Source: Lepus europaeus
Taxonomy: Eukaryota; Chordata; Mammalia; Lagomorpha; Leporidae
Length of the DNA: 64,000 nucleotides
Reading direction: 5' to 3'
NCBI RefSeq assembly: GCF_033115175.1
Contig: NC_084837.1
Coordinates: forward strand, 91,384,499 to 91,448,498
In this document: positions 55,770 to 64,000 of the stretch, one piece after another
Numbering within the stretch: the stretch's first letter is position 1
How the letters are laid out: each line of letters opens with the position of its first letter
Position numbers and translations under genes: made by a program
Notes under the pieces: generated by a model
What the model was told of the DNA's origin: nothing
Database searches by the model: none
Seen by the model: only the letters and a program-made list of their open reading frames with translations

Positions 55770-57230
55770 ACCCAGCTCTGCTTCCAAGGCGGTGCCGAGC
55801 TGCTGTGTCCCCTGGCGGGGACGAGCGCTGTCCTGGCGCGGCAGAAGGTAGCGCAGGGCAGGGACAGCGGGGCTGGTTCCACCCATGAAGAGGGAGCACT
55901 CACGACTTCCGCACCTCCCGAAGTCCCCGCCTCCTAGTGCTATCCATCGGCGACTGGGTCTCAGCGTGAGGATGGGGGCGGGGTGGGGTGGATGCGTTCA
56001 GCCCGTGGCGCTGGGATAGAACAGGAGCCGCTAAGCTGGGGCCAGACGCTCACCCACTCCTGCTCAGCCAGCCGTTGCCTGAGTGGGGGTGGGGGCACTG
56101 CTGGCCCGGGAGCTGGGGTGGGTGGGCTTTGAAGCCAGGTGTCCACTGATAGCTGCGGTCAGAGCTGCTGTTCTCCCACTGTGCTGAGTCCAGTCTTCGC
56201 TTTCCTAGCTGGTGTGTGAAGGCGTCTCTGTAACTCCCTCCCTTCTCCGTGTCAACCGGCCCCTCCCTTTCCAGAAAGACCTGGGGCTCCAGGCTAAGAA
56301 ACTTCCAAACTCTCCTTGATCCTTGTTCCTCCATTTATTTTCCTCTTCCAAAGATGGAAAATCAAAGACAAGTAGGTTACGTCCTTGACCTCGGTGGCTC
56401 ATAACCCAGGGCAGGGTGATTGGCACGTCCATCTGCCATTTTCAGCTCAATCAGGCTGTTCCGGAAAACCCAGTACATGAGAACTGGCTGCCTAAGGCAG
56501 AAGGTGCCGTGAGACCAGAGAGAGAAAAACCCAGGATGACATTTATTGGCGATGCTTCCAGACGGAAGGAGGATCCTGGGAGGGACAAGGCAGCAGGGCC
56601 CCCACACCGCGAGGCCAGAGAGATGGGGATCCGTGGACCAAGATGGCCAGCAGCTGGCCAGGACACACTCAGATTTTTGCAAGAAGCATTGACATTCATA
56701 AGAGACACTGTAAGCATGAGGCAAGAGGGAAGTTGATCTGAACAACCCCACTGGGCTTGGTGGCTCCGTCCGCGATGGCCACAGTCCCATCACGCTGAAT
56801 CCCGACGCTGACCGTGGTTTCTCACGCTGCACGGTTGGCCCAGGCAGCCCCTGAGCATGACAAACATCTGGGAAGACATCTGGGAAAGAATGAGATCCCC
56901 AGGTTGGATGCTGGACGCACAAGATAGGAGCAAGGGCAACAATGAACAATGGCCAAGGAGAACAAACTGAGCTGATACAATTAAGAAAAATGGTTGAGAC
57001 CGAGGGGATGATGGCAAGTGCTTTGACCAAATCAGTGTGAAGTATAACCCCGAGCTTGCATTTCTCAGCCCCTGGCATGGGATACGTGTGTCCCTGCGGC
57101 AGATCCCAGGGGCACCAGGGCGTGCTCAGAAACTGAATTTCCTCTCATGGGAGCGCCACAGTATCTCTTTAGCCTCAGAAGAACTTTTTAGAGTTGAGTT
57201 TGCATGCACAATATATACAAGCTATTTGAA
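55770..57230. other. Unassigned sequence with a 233-codon minus frame
   Basis: A minus-strand frame at 56377-57078 is open for 233 codons in DNA that is not especially GC-rich, followed downstream by aaataaatgg near 56333. I do not recognise the product. It is hydrophobic and Cys/Ser/Pro-rich, and a chance frame or a remnant of an unknown retrocopy are both possible. Confidence 0.3.
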
Positions 57231-57377
57231 GTTATTTTGAAATGTAGTGAATTTCCTAGTGTATTTTTCTAAATAGCTCCATCGCGTTACAAACATTTCC
57301 AATGAGTACACAAAATGTTCATGGAAAATGCACATTATGTAAAAACCATGCATGAATTTTGAACTTTTTTTGCACCA

Positions 57378-57391
57378 AAAACATATCTTTT
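57378..57391. repeat. Target-site duplication, 3' side of the RPL36 retrocopy
   Basis: The 14 bases aaaacatatctttt occur here and again at 57769-57782. They bracket the insert exactly, next to the retrocopy's A-tail (read on the minus strand). This is the usual footprint of L1-driven insertion. Confidence 0.85.
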
Positions 57392-57412
57392 TTGGCAGGG
57401 GTGGGGCGGGAC

Positions 57413-57730
57413 TCAGTCCTTCTTGGCGGCCGCATTCTGCATGGTGGCCAGGACACTGCTCAGCTCCTCGCACTTCCTCTTGGCACGGATGTGGGTGCCC
57501 ACCCTCTTCTTGATGAACTTGAGCGCCCGTTTGTCCTTGAAGACCTTGAGCAGCTCCGTGGCGCGGCGCTCGTAGGGGACGAAGCCGCACACCTCCCGGA
57601 TCATGTCCCGCACGAACTTGGTGTGCTTGGTGAGGCGCCCGCGCCGGCGGCTGTGCCTTGGCCTGCCCACGTTCTTGGTCACCTTGCGGTCTTTGTTGAG
57701 GCCCACGGCCATGGGGTAGCGCAGGGCCAT
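57413..57730 (-). pseudogene. RPL36: Processed retrocopy of ribosomal protein L36, frame intact
   Basis: The minus-strand frame encodes 105 residues and matches large-subunit ribosomal protein eL36 over its whole length. It begins [13 protein letters not shown], has the basic stretch [20 protein letters not shown], and ends AAAKKD. I chose the Met at 57730 because it is the family start; the open frame runs 20 codons further upstream through 5'UTR-like sequence. The parent gene has introns and this copy has none. A short A-run (T-run on the plus strand, about 57388-57393) follows a shortened 3'UTR. A perfect 14-bp target-site duplication flanks the insert, so this is an L1-type retrocopy. Compared with the human protein as I remember it, about a dozen residues differ, including Arg87 to Cys, Met58 to Thr and Ser64 to Phe, clustered in the middle and C-terminal part. 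No stop or frameshift is present. It is probably a young pseudogene; an expressed retrogene cannot be excluded. Confidence 0.9.
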
Positions 57731-57768
57731 GGCTGCAGCTGTCCAATGGCGGCCAGGGCGGAAGCACG

Positions 57769-57782
57769 AAAACATATCTTTT
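57769..57782. repeat. Target-site duplication, 5' side of the RPL36 retrocopy
   Basis: Second copy of aaaacatatctttt. The 38 bases between it and the start codon (57731-57768) are what is left of the 5'UTR, so the retrocopy is nearly full length at its 5' end. Confidence 0.85.
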
Positions 57783-57944
57783 GGTTCCATTTTCCATGAG
57801 TTTTTTGAAATACCCTTATAGATTTCCTCATTCTATCTTTGGTTACTTTTCCGCATAGAAGGAAGTTGAACTTATTCTGCCCAGTTGAAGCATCACCAGT
57901 AACTCTGACACCTGCACTGCTACATAGATGATTTACTACATATT

Positions 57945-58245
57945 TGATTTACTTATTTCAATGTTATTTGAAAGGCAGAGAGAGCTTCCATCCATTGGTT
58001 CACTCCCCAAATGCCCACAACAGCTAGGACTGAGCCAAGTCGGGAGGAGCCCGGAGTTCCAGCAGTCTCCCACACGGGTGGTCAAGGGACCCAACGGTTG
58101 GAACCATCATCCTCTACCTCCCAAGATGCGCGATTAGCAGGAAGCTTCTCAAGTCCAGGAGCCTGGACTCAAATCCAGGCCCGCTGACATGGGATGTGGG
58201 TGTCCCAAGCGGTGCTCAGATCCTGGTCGTGCATCCTACGGGAGT
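57945..58245 (-). mobile_element. Old-subfamily C-SINE, degenerate
   Basis: tttacttatttcaatgttatttgaaagg, ccattggttcactccccaaatg, cagcagtctcccacacggg, and ctacctcccaagatgcgcgattagcagg. The head is badly degraded. Confidence 0.82.
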
Positions 58246-58654
58246 AGCGTCCTCACCACCATCGAAGCAAAGGGCTAAGAGGGATCTATTATACATAATC
58301 TGATTCGTTAAAGCGGAGACCCGGAAGGGGGTTTTTAGTTACTGTTGAGTGTGTGCCAAGCAGGATGCATTCTTTCAAAACCCTTCCCCCAGCAGAGCGT
58401 CTGGGACTTGGAGTAGGTATAGATGGCTGCGGGTGGGGTGTAACCAAGTGCCAGCCATGTGCCCCGGCTCTGTGAGCTCCAGCCCTGCTGGGTGGGCTGC
58501 CCGGGTGCCTGGCACACAGGCACTCACTTCCCAGGTTACTGGGAAGGATTGGTTTCCAGCCCAGAGTTTTTCAAAGAGCTGCACCCTACCCCATTATTCT
58601 TGGAAACTCTGCCTGGGGCACTGACACCCCATCTGGGGCTCTGCTCAGTTTTGA

Positions 58655-58885
58655 AAGGAGTCAAGATAACATCATTTGATACCTTCCCAACGTGTCAATT
58701 ACAAAGGGAAGAAACAATTCCAAGTTCAAACACGTTGGGTTTTTTTTCCCCCCCTTTTCCTCCTCCTTTATGTTCTCTAAGAAGTTTTGGACTCATTAAT
58801 TACAGCGGTGGTAATTATAACCCACTTCTCCTTCTGCAGAGCCCTCTGAGAGCTGAGAGCCCTTTATAAACACGAGCTCATTAAT
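58655..58885. promoter_or_regulatory. AT-rich candidate element
   Basis: gataacatcatttgataccttcc, gtcaattacaaaggg, cattaattacagcggtggtaattataac and gagctcattaatcg: four homeodomain-like TAAT cores in about 220 bp, around an inner T/C run at 58738-58765. Confidence 0.35.
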
Positions 58886-58889
58886 CGTC

Positions 58890-59505
58890 CCAGCAGCCCT
58901 GCAGGTAGCAGGCAGCTCCTGGCTCCCTTGGCTGGGGCTGCAGGTGCACTGGTGAGAGGGGCCCTCTGTGGAGACAGCCGCTTTCTCAGGCACCAAAGAC
59001 CAAGGTCAGCCTGCGGGGTGTCTGGCTTCGTGGGCATCAGCTGTGCTGGCATTACACAATCAGAGCCCTCACTCAGCCCAGTGCCTCTCCATAGCGCCCC
59101 CACAGGACGAGGCCAGACACACACAGCCTGTGTTCCCAACCCCACACCTCTGCTGGCCTGGGAGGGGGTGACAGCAAGAGGAGCCGAGGTCTGATAGCCA
59201 GAGCCTTGGCTGTGTGGCCTGCTGCCGGGCAGCTGCAGCCAGCCTGTGCAAAAATCTGGGTTGCTAGCACAGCAGCTGTGGTGAGCCCTCCACGGTGGCC
59301 CAATCTGCTCTCCCTTTCTGGGCACCACCTGACTTCTTTGTGTGCACTGCAAGTTCCATGGGGTTGCAAACTTGGAACCAGAGCCAGCCACAAAGACCCA
59401 ACATGGCTGCAGGATGCCATGGCTGGCAACTTTCCCACCCCTGCCATGCTCCCAACAGCGCCACGCCTCCAATATTTCCAAAAGAGGCAGGGAAGCAGGC
59501 GATAC
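58890..59505. other. Unassigned sequence
   Basis: GC-rich, no repeat recognised; ends at the duplication of the young C-SINE. Confidence 0.4.
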
Positions 59506-59520
59506 TCAAAACCTGCCCCA

Positions 59521-59880
59521 GGCCGGCGCCGTGGCTCAACAGGCTAATCCTCCGCCTTGCGGCGCCGGCACACCGGGTTCTAGTCCCGGTCGGGGCACCG
59601 ATCCTGTCCCGGTTGCCCCTCTTCCAGGCCAGCTCTCTGCTGTGGCCAGGGAGTGCAGTGGAGGATGGCCCAAGTGCTTGGGCTCTGCACCCCATGGGAG
59701 ACCAGGATAAGCACCTGGCTCCTGCCATCGGATCAGCACGGTGCGCCGGCCGCAGCGCGCTACCGCGGCGGCCATTGGAGGGTGAACCAACGGCAAAAGG
59801 AAGACCTTTCTCTCTGTCTCTCTCTCACTGTCCACTCTGCCTGTCAAAAAAAAATAAATAATAAAAAAAAAAAAAAAAAA
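59521..59880 (+). mobile_element. Young C-SINE (OcuSINEA-like)
   Basis: Starts ggccggcgccgtggctcaac and carries agtcccggtcggggcaccga. It ends with a nearly pure A-run of about 30 bases. Perfect 13-bp duplication aaaacctgcccca at 59508-59520 and 59881-59893. With 34742-35094 it is the freshest insertion in the window. Confidence 0.96.
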
Positions 59881-59894
59881 AAAACCTGCCCCAA

Positions 59895-60665
59895 ACTCCA
59901 CCCTCTTTGAGTAGCCAGGCAAGCCCCTCCCCAGACTCCACCCCCTAGGCCTCCCAATCCTATAAAGGAACCGTTTGTGTTTTGGCTTTCTCTCTCTCTC
60001 TCCCTCTCCCTCTCCAGCTTGCCTGCCCTTACCTCTGAGTGTGTGCGTGTGCTTTGCCGTACACCAACCCTGCATCCCTGCTCTCTCACCTCCGCCTTGC
60101 ATTTTTTCATGAGCGAGGGAAGAGCCTGGAGCCAGCCCAGCTGGGGGCCCCTGGCCCACAACGCCCGCCTCCGCCCGGGTTCTCCTGGGTGCTGCAGCCT
60201 GCTGCTCCCTGCCCTCAGCCACAGGGCAGTCTGAGGACTCCTGCTGCAGGTTAGCTTGGCTCGTGCGGCCTCTCCTGGGCGGCTGACTGCTGGTCTGATG
60301 GGGTCCCGGGGAGCTCTGATGGACGAGATGGGCAGGGGGCATGCAGGAGACCACTGCTGCCTCCACTGCTCCGGCTCCTTCCATCGCTCCGAGCCAGAGG
60401 ACTCCCTGGCTGCTCTCCAAGGTCCTGGTTTCCCCTTCTCCAGTCCGGACCTCTCCCATCAGCCTTGCCTGTAATGGCTGTCATTCTCCTTCCACGAGCT
60501 GCCACACAGACACTCGCTCTTCACTGAAATCCTGCTGAGCCAGGCTCTGGGAGAAGCCGCTGCTCAGATCTGAGCCTGCACACACACACATGGGCAGGGG
60601 GTCACACTGTGGTTCTGTCCTTCCTAGCTACTAGGGCCTTGGGTGGGTCTGCACCTCCCCAGGCT
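59895..60665. other. Unassigned sequence between two C-SINEs
   Basis: Begins with a C-rich stretch and a CT-rich run at 59990-60015. No gene-like structure. Confidence 0.4.
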
Positions 60666-60674
60666 TTTGCGTCC

Positions 60675-60682
<8 letters not shown>

Positions 60683-60732
<50 letters not shown>
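60683..60732. repeat. (CT)n microsatellite
   Basis: About 25 uninterrupted CT units ending at ctttaag. Likely polymorphic. Confidence 0.95.
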
Positions 60733-61027
60733 AAGATTATTTACTTATTTATTTATTTGAGAGCCAGAGTTACAGACAGTGAGAGAGAGAGACAGAGAGA
60801 AAGGTCTTCCTTCCGTTGGTTCATTTCCCAAATGGACGCAACGGCTAAGCTGCGCCGATCCCAAGCCAGGAGCCGAGTACTTCTCCCTGGTTTCCTATGT
60901 GGGTGCAGGGGCCCGAGCACTTGGGCTATCTTCTGCTGCTTTCCCAGGCTGGATCGGAAGAGGGGCAGCCGTGACTAGAACCGGCGCCCAGAGGGTGGAT
61001 TAACCTCCTGCGCCACGGAGCCGGCCC
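60733..61027 (-). mobile_element. C-SINE preceded by a long CT run
   Basis: taagattatttacttatttat tail to gcgccacggagccggccc head. The duplication tgcgtcctcatctct lies at 60668-60682 and 61028-61042, so the CT run at 60683-60732 lies between the duplication and the SINE tail and is part of the insertion or grew there. A segment before ggatcggaagagg is shortened. Confidence 0.93.
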
Positions 61028-61195
61028 TGCGTCCTCATCTCTTACACAGAGTGTAGCGGAATGACGGGGGCAGGAACGGGGGAGCTCACTGCCTGGTCTT
61101 GATCCGCACCACTGTGCATCTTCTCTGCCACACGCAGGGTAGGGATGTGTCTCATTCATCACCGGGGTAGTGGCTCCCCAAACCTCTTGGGTTTT

Positions 61196-61525
61196 AAAAT
61201 GTTTTATCTATGGATTGATTTATTTAACTTGAAGGCAGAGAGATGGAGAGAGAAAGACAAAAACACAGAGGTCTCCCATTTGCTGGTTCACTCCCCAAAT
61301 ACCTCCAACAGCCAGGGCTGGGCCATGCTGAAGCCAGGAGCCCAGAACTCAGGGTTGGGAGAGAGGAAGACCAAGGGACCTGAGCCATCACCTGCTACCC
61401 CCAAGGGTACACATTAGCAGGAAGCTGGGAGGAAGAGAGGAGCCACGACTCAAACCCAGGCACTGCCCATGGGCTATGGGTACCCAAGCAGCACCCAACC
61501 CCTGTGCCAAATGCCTGCCCCCTGC
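61196..61525 (-). mobile_element. Old-subfamily C-SINE
   Basis: ttgatttatttaacttgaagg, tttgctggttcactccccaaat, gagccatcacctgctaccccc, head ccctgtgccaaatgcctgcc. Confidence 0.85.
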
Positions 61526-61784
61526 TTGGTTTCAAAAGATGAGGAAGGGCCACCACTGTGCAGGTACAGTGAGGAGTGGGAAACCTGCACCAGGCTGGCC
61601 TGTAGGAGAGCAGACAGGTTCCACTGTGTCCATGGTCAGCACCTGGAGAACGGGTATGGCAAAGCGGAGACATGGAGAACTTCCTGTCACCCAACCCACA
61701 ACACCCCTGGGGCTCCAACCCCACCACGTCTTTGCTAAGCCTGACCACTCTTTTTATTTTTCTTTTAAAAATTCTGGTCGGGGG

Positions 61785-62150
61785 GCAGGGGTGGCACTGT
61801 AGCATAGCGGGTAAAGCCTGCAGTGCTAGCATCCCATATGGTTTGATTCCTGGCTGCTCCACTTCTGATCCAACTCCCTGCTAATGGCCTGGGGGAAACA
61901 GAAGATGGCTCAAGTGTTTGCTCCCTGCACTCACATAGGAGACCTGGATGGAGTTCCAGGCTCCTGGCTTCAGCCTGGCCAAGTCCTGGCCAGTGCAGCC
62001 TTCTGGGGAGTGAACCAGTAGACAGACAACCTCTTTATGTGTGTCTCTCTCTCTGTCTCTGTCTCTCTCTGTCTCTCTCTCTTCCCCCGTGCATGTGTGT
62101 GTGTGTGTGTCTCCTCTTCTTTCTGTAATTCTGACTTCCAAATAAGTAAT
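61785..62150 (+). mobile_element. C-SINE
   Basis: ggggtggcactgtagcatagcggg head, ctccacttctgatccaactcc, ggggagtgaaccagtagac, a CT/GT-rich run at 62044-62112, tail ttccaaataagtaa. About a dozen bases are missing in the head. Confidence 0.88.
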
Positions 62151-62154
62151 GTGT

Positions 62155-62870
62155 GATCATTTTCTCACTGTAAAACCATCACCACGGAGACAGCAGGCTT
62201 CCCCTCCACCCTCATCCTCAGCTCCCTCCCACTGCCCTAAGATTTTCTGTGTGGCTTTCTGGAACTGTTTCCATGTGTTCAGCTATTTTGAGGGGCCGCA
62301 GAGGCTCTTCTGAAGATTTTGCTCTACCATTAGTATGAGTATTAAACCTTACCCTCTAACTCTTCCAGACATTGGATAAAAGCACTGATTGGGCCAGGAT
62401 CCTGCCAGTCTCAGCCAGAGCTGTTGCCCAGATCCGTGCTCTGGGCCGTGGTACAGAGCATCTCATGAGAGCCAGGCATCAGGCAGTCGTCTAAGTCCCC
62501 TGAGTGACATCCAACTGGTTCCTAGCTTCCTGCCTCTGGTCTCGATCTCCATCGGCATGCACTGAGAATCCATGCCAATCACATTACAGAAATTAGGCCC
62601 TTTATGTGTATTGTGTTTCTCTGGCTGTCCAGCCGGTCACCTTGCCAAAGCCAGCTTCTCCTGACATCGTTTTATTTAAAGTCACTTACTCTTCATGAAC
62701 CCATCTGGGCCCCTACCAGTCTCCATTCTGCTTTCTGAATATTGGTGCTTTAATCACATGTGCCACAACCCTGCTTTGGATTGCTAGCCGGCTCATGAGT
62801 GTGCAGTATTTCCAGGGAAATTCAGCTTTTCCGCGGCCTCAGTCCTACTAACAGCACCGTCGGCTGCTTG
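62155..62870. other. Unassigned, moderately AT-rich sequence
   Basis: No family could be assigned. Composition suggests old degraded repeats. Confidence 0.35.
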
Positions 62871-62873
62871 GTG

Positions 62874-63215
62874 ACTGCTATGGGTTGAATGCTTTCCCCT
62901 AGAGCTTGTGTGTTGGAAGCTGAACTTCCAGTTTCATTTGTTGATATTTGGAGATGAGGCTTTGGGCGGTAATTAGGGTGAGAGGGGGTTGCGGGGGTGA
63001 GCCCCCTGGGGGAGTAGTGGCTCCATCAGAGGCAGAGCGCCCAAGCTTCCCCTCTCATGCTTGCTCGCTTGCTCCCACCACAGGATGTCCCCCGCTGTGT
63101 GAGGACACAGGAAGAGGACCCTCACCTGATACCTTGGTCCTGGACACCCCAGCCTGCAGCCGTGCAAGAAATAAATTGCGTCTCTTTCTAAATTGTCCTC
63201 TCTGGTCCAGGCTGT
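62874..63215 (+). mobile_element. MaLR-type solo LTR (MLT1/MST-like)
   Basis: Clear landmarks in order: gctatgggttgaatg, gatatttggagatgaggctt, taattagggtgag, cttgctcgcttgctcccacca, tgtgaggacacaggaagagg, ccagcctgcagccgtgcaag and an aataaatt poly(A) signal. About 340 bp; the best preserved LTR in the window. Confidence 0.75.
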
Positions 63216-63384
63216 CTCGGGACCAAAGGTGCAGTTCATTGGCCAAAGCTGGACTGGCTGCTTCTTCTATCACAGTTGTATTGACTGAGCAGGACACGCC
63301 CCCTTTTTCCTGGCCTGCAAAGATCTCAGGGGTGGAAAACTTCTGTTTCCTCTTTCTCCCCTGCTCTGGGGAGCACGCCTCGGG

Positions 63385-63530
63385 GCCTCAGAATCAGGCA
63401 GACCCTTATTAAACCCCAGCTCTGCCACTACCCAGTTCTGTGACCTGGTGCCAGTGGGTGAGCTTTGCCAACCTGGCTGTGCAATTTCTGTAAAATGGGC
63501 AGAACTGGCTGAAGATGAGGGGTAACGGAC
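63385..63530 (+). repeat. MIR
   Basis: aatcaggcagacccttattaaaccccagctctgccac, gttctgtgacctggtgcc, ttctgtaaaatgggcagaac. Confidence 0.85.
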
Positions 63531-63534
63531 TTGC

Positions 63535-64000
63535 TTGCTCAAAGAATGACGGCTACAGCTATCACAACCATTCCAAGCAGCTCGAGCGAGCATCCCCCAT
63601 CCCCTGCGGCCAAGAGGCAAATCTTTCCCAGATGAGTCATTCACCAAAGTCCCCGAGCATCGCCTGCCTACGTCCTTCCCCGCCTGGACTCTCCTTTTAA
63701 AGCCATGGCGCTGATGGAGAAGAGAGGGCGTTCTCTGAGCCTCTAAAACTGACAGAGAGAGGTGGGCAGAGGGTGACCCTCCACAGGGCCCATTGTGGCC
63801 CCCAGACCACCTTTCTGGGCTCCATCCCTTTTCCCTGGTCACCACTCACCCCAAATGCTGCCCACCTTCGAGGGCTTGCTGAGATAATTGCTGGCACGGT
63901 GTAGTCGAGCTCTTTGACAAACAAATGACTTCGCCTCCGTGTGGCCAACAGAGAGCTCTCCTTACACCCAAAGCCTCAGCGCAGAACTGTCTCTCAGTCT
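63535..64000. other. Unassigned sequence to the right edge
   Basis: After the MIR nothing is recognised; a short minus frame (63697-63948) has no family signature. Confidence 0.4.

Larger units (their letters stand above)
57305..57815. mobile_element. Tc1/mariner-like inverted-repeat element, host of the RPL36 insertion
   Basis: With the retrocopy and one duplication copy removed, the flanks join into a short element of about 110 bp. Its ends are mirror images: left arm with ttcatggaaaatg near 57318-57330, right arm with cattttccatgag near 57787-57799. The arms plus inner text such as tttgcaccaaaa resemble the old mammalian mariner-type (Hsmar2-like) elements. The family name is from memory and uncertain. 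The element predates the retrocopy because it is split by it. Confidence 0.5.

Noticed and set aside
59536..60459. 307-codon minus-strand frame
   Set aside because: It runs through the whole young C-SINE at 59521-59880 and its poly(A), read as a run of Phe; not a gene.

Overview
The window is ordinary nuclear DNA from a lagomorph, most likely the European rabbit (Oryctolagus cuniculus). The evidence is about 30 copies of the lagomorph-specific tRNA-derived C-SINE family, including two nearly identical copies (34742-35094 and 59521-59880) of a young poly(A)-tailed subfamily that looks like the one called OcuSINEA in rabbit. Older pan-mammalian repeats (MIR, L2, MaLR LTRs, Tc1/mariner and hAT DNA elements) fill out the interspersed content. 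Family names come from memory of consensus sequences, not from a database search.

I found no convincing exon of a native protein-coding gene on either strand. Open frames of 60-380 codons occur everywhere because the DNA is GC-rich or low in complexity. They have no recognisable domains and often lie across SINEs or dinucleotide tracts. The one recognisable protein frame is a processed, intronless retrocopy of ribosomal protein L36 (57413-57730, minus strand). It has an intact 105-codon frame and a perfect 14-bp target-site duplication, and it sits inside an old mariner-like inverted-repeat element. The window is therefore intergenic or lies inside a long intron.

Layout. 1-9 kb: GC-rich unique sequence, one LTR remnant, two C-SINEs, a 350-bp CA-rich tract and an AT-rich block (5.29-5.80 kb) resembling a conserved non-coding element. 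9-14 kb: C-SINEs, one of them splitting a MaLR LTR. 14.2-27.1 kb: bracketed by two inverted copies of a ~0.7-kb sequence (14228-14945 and 26405-27126), about 97% identical by eye; between them lie an MLT1 LTR, MIRs, a TG-rich minisatellite (22.6-22.9 kb) and the best regulatory candidate (24.72-25.42 kb). 27-36 kb: many C-SINEs, including a three-layer nest (an LTR split by an old C-SINE, itself split by a younger one). 36-43 kb: DNA-transposon remnants, C-SINEs and long GAAA/GGAA tracts. 43-49.5 kb: mostly unique and GC-rich, with a CpG-rich block at 43 kb and a 35-bp tandem repeat at 49.2 kb. 49.5-64 kb: nested C-SINEs, AT-rich blocks at 53.0 and 58.7 kb, the RPL36 retrocopy and a final MaLR LTR.

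Because no native genes are visible, no pathway or operon logic can be described. The interest lies in genome structure: a recent inverted duplication, datable nested insertions, an intact retrocopy and several AT-rich repeat-free islands in GC-rich DNA that could be distal enhancers.
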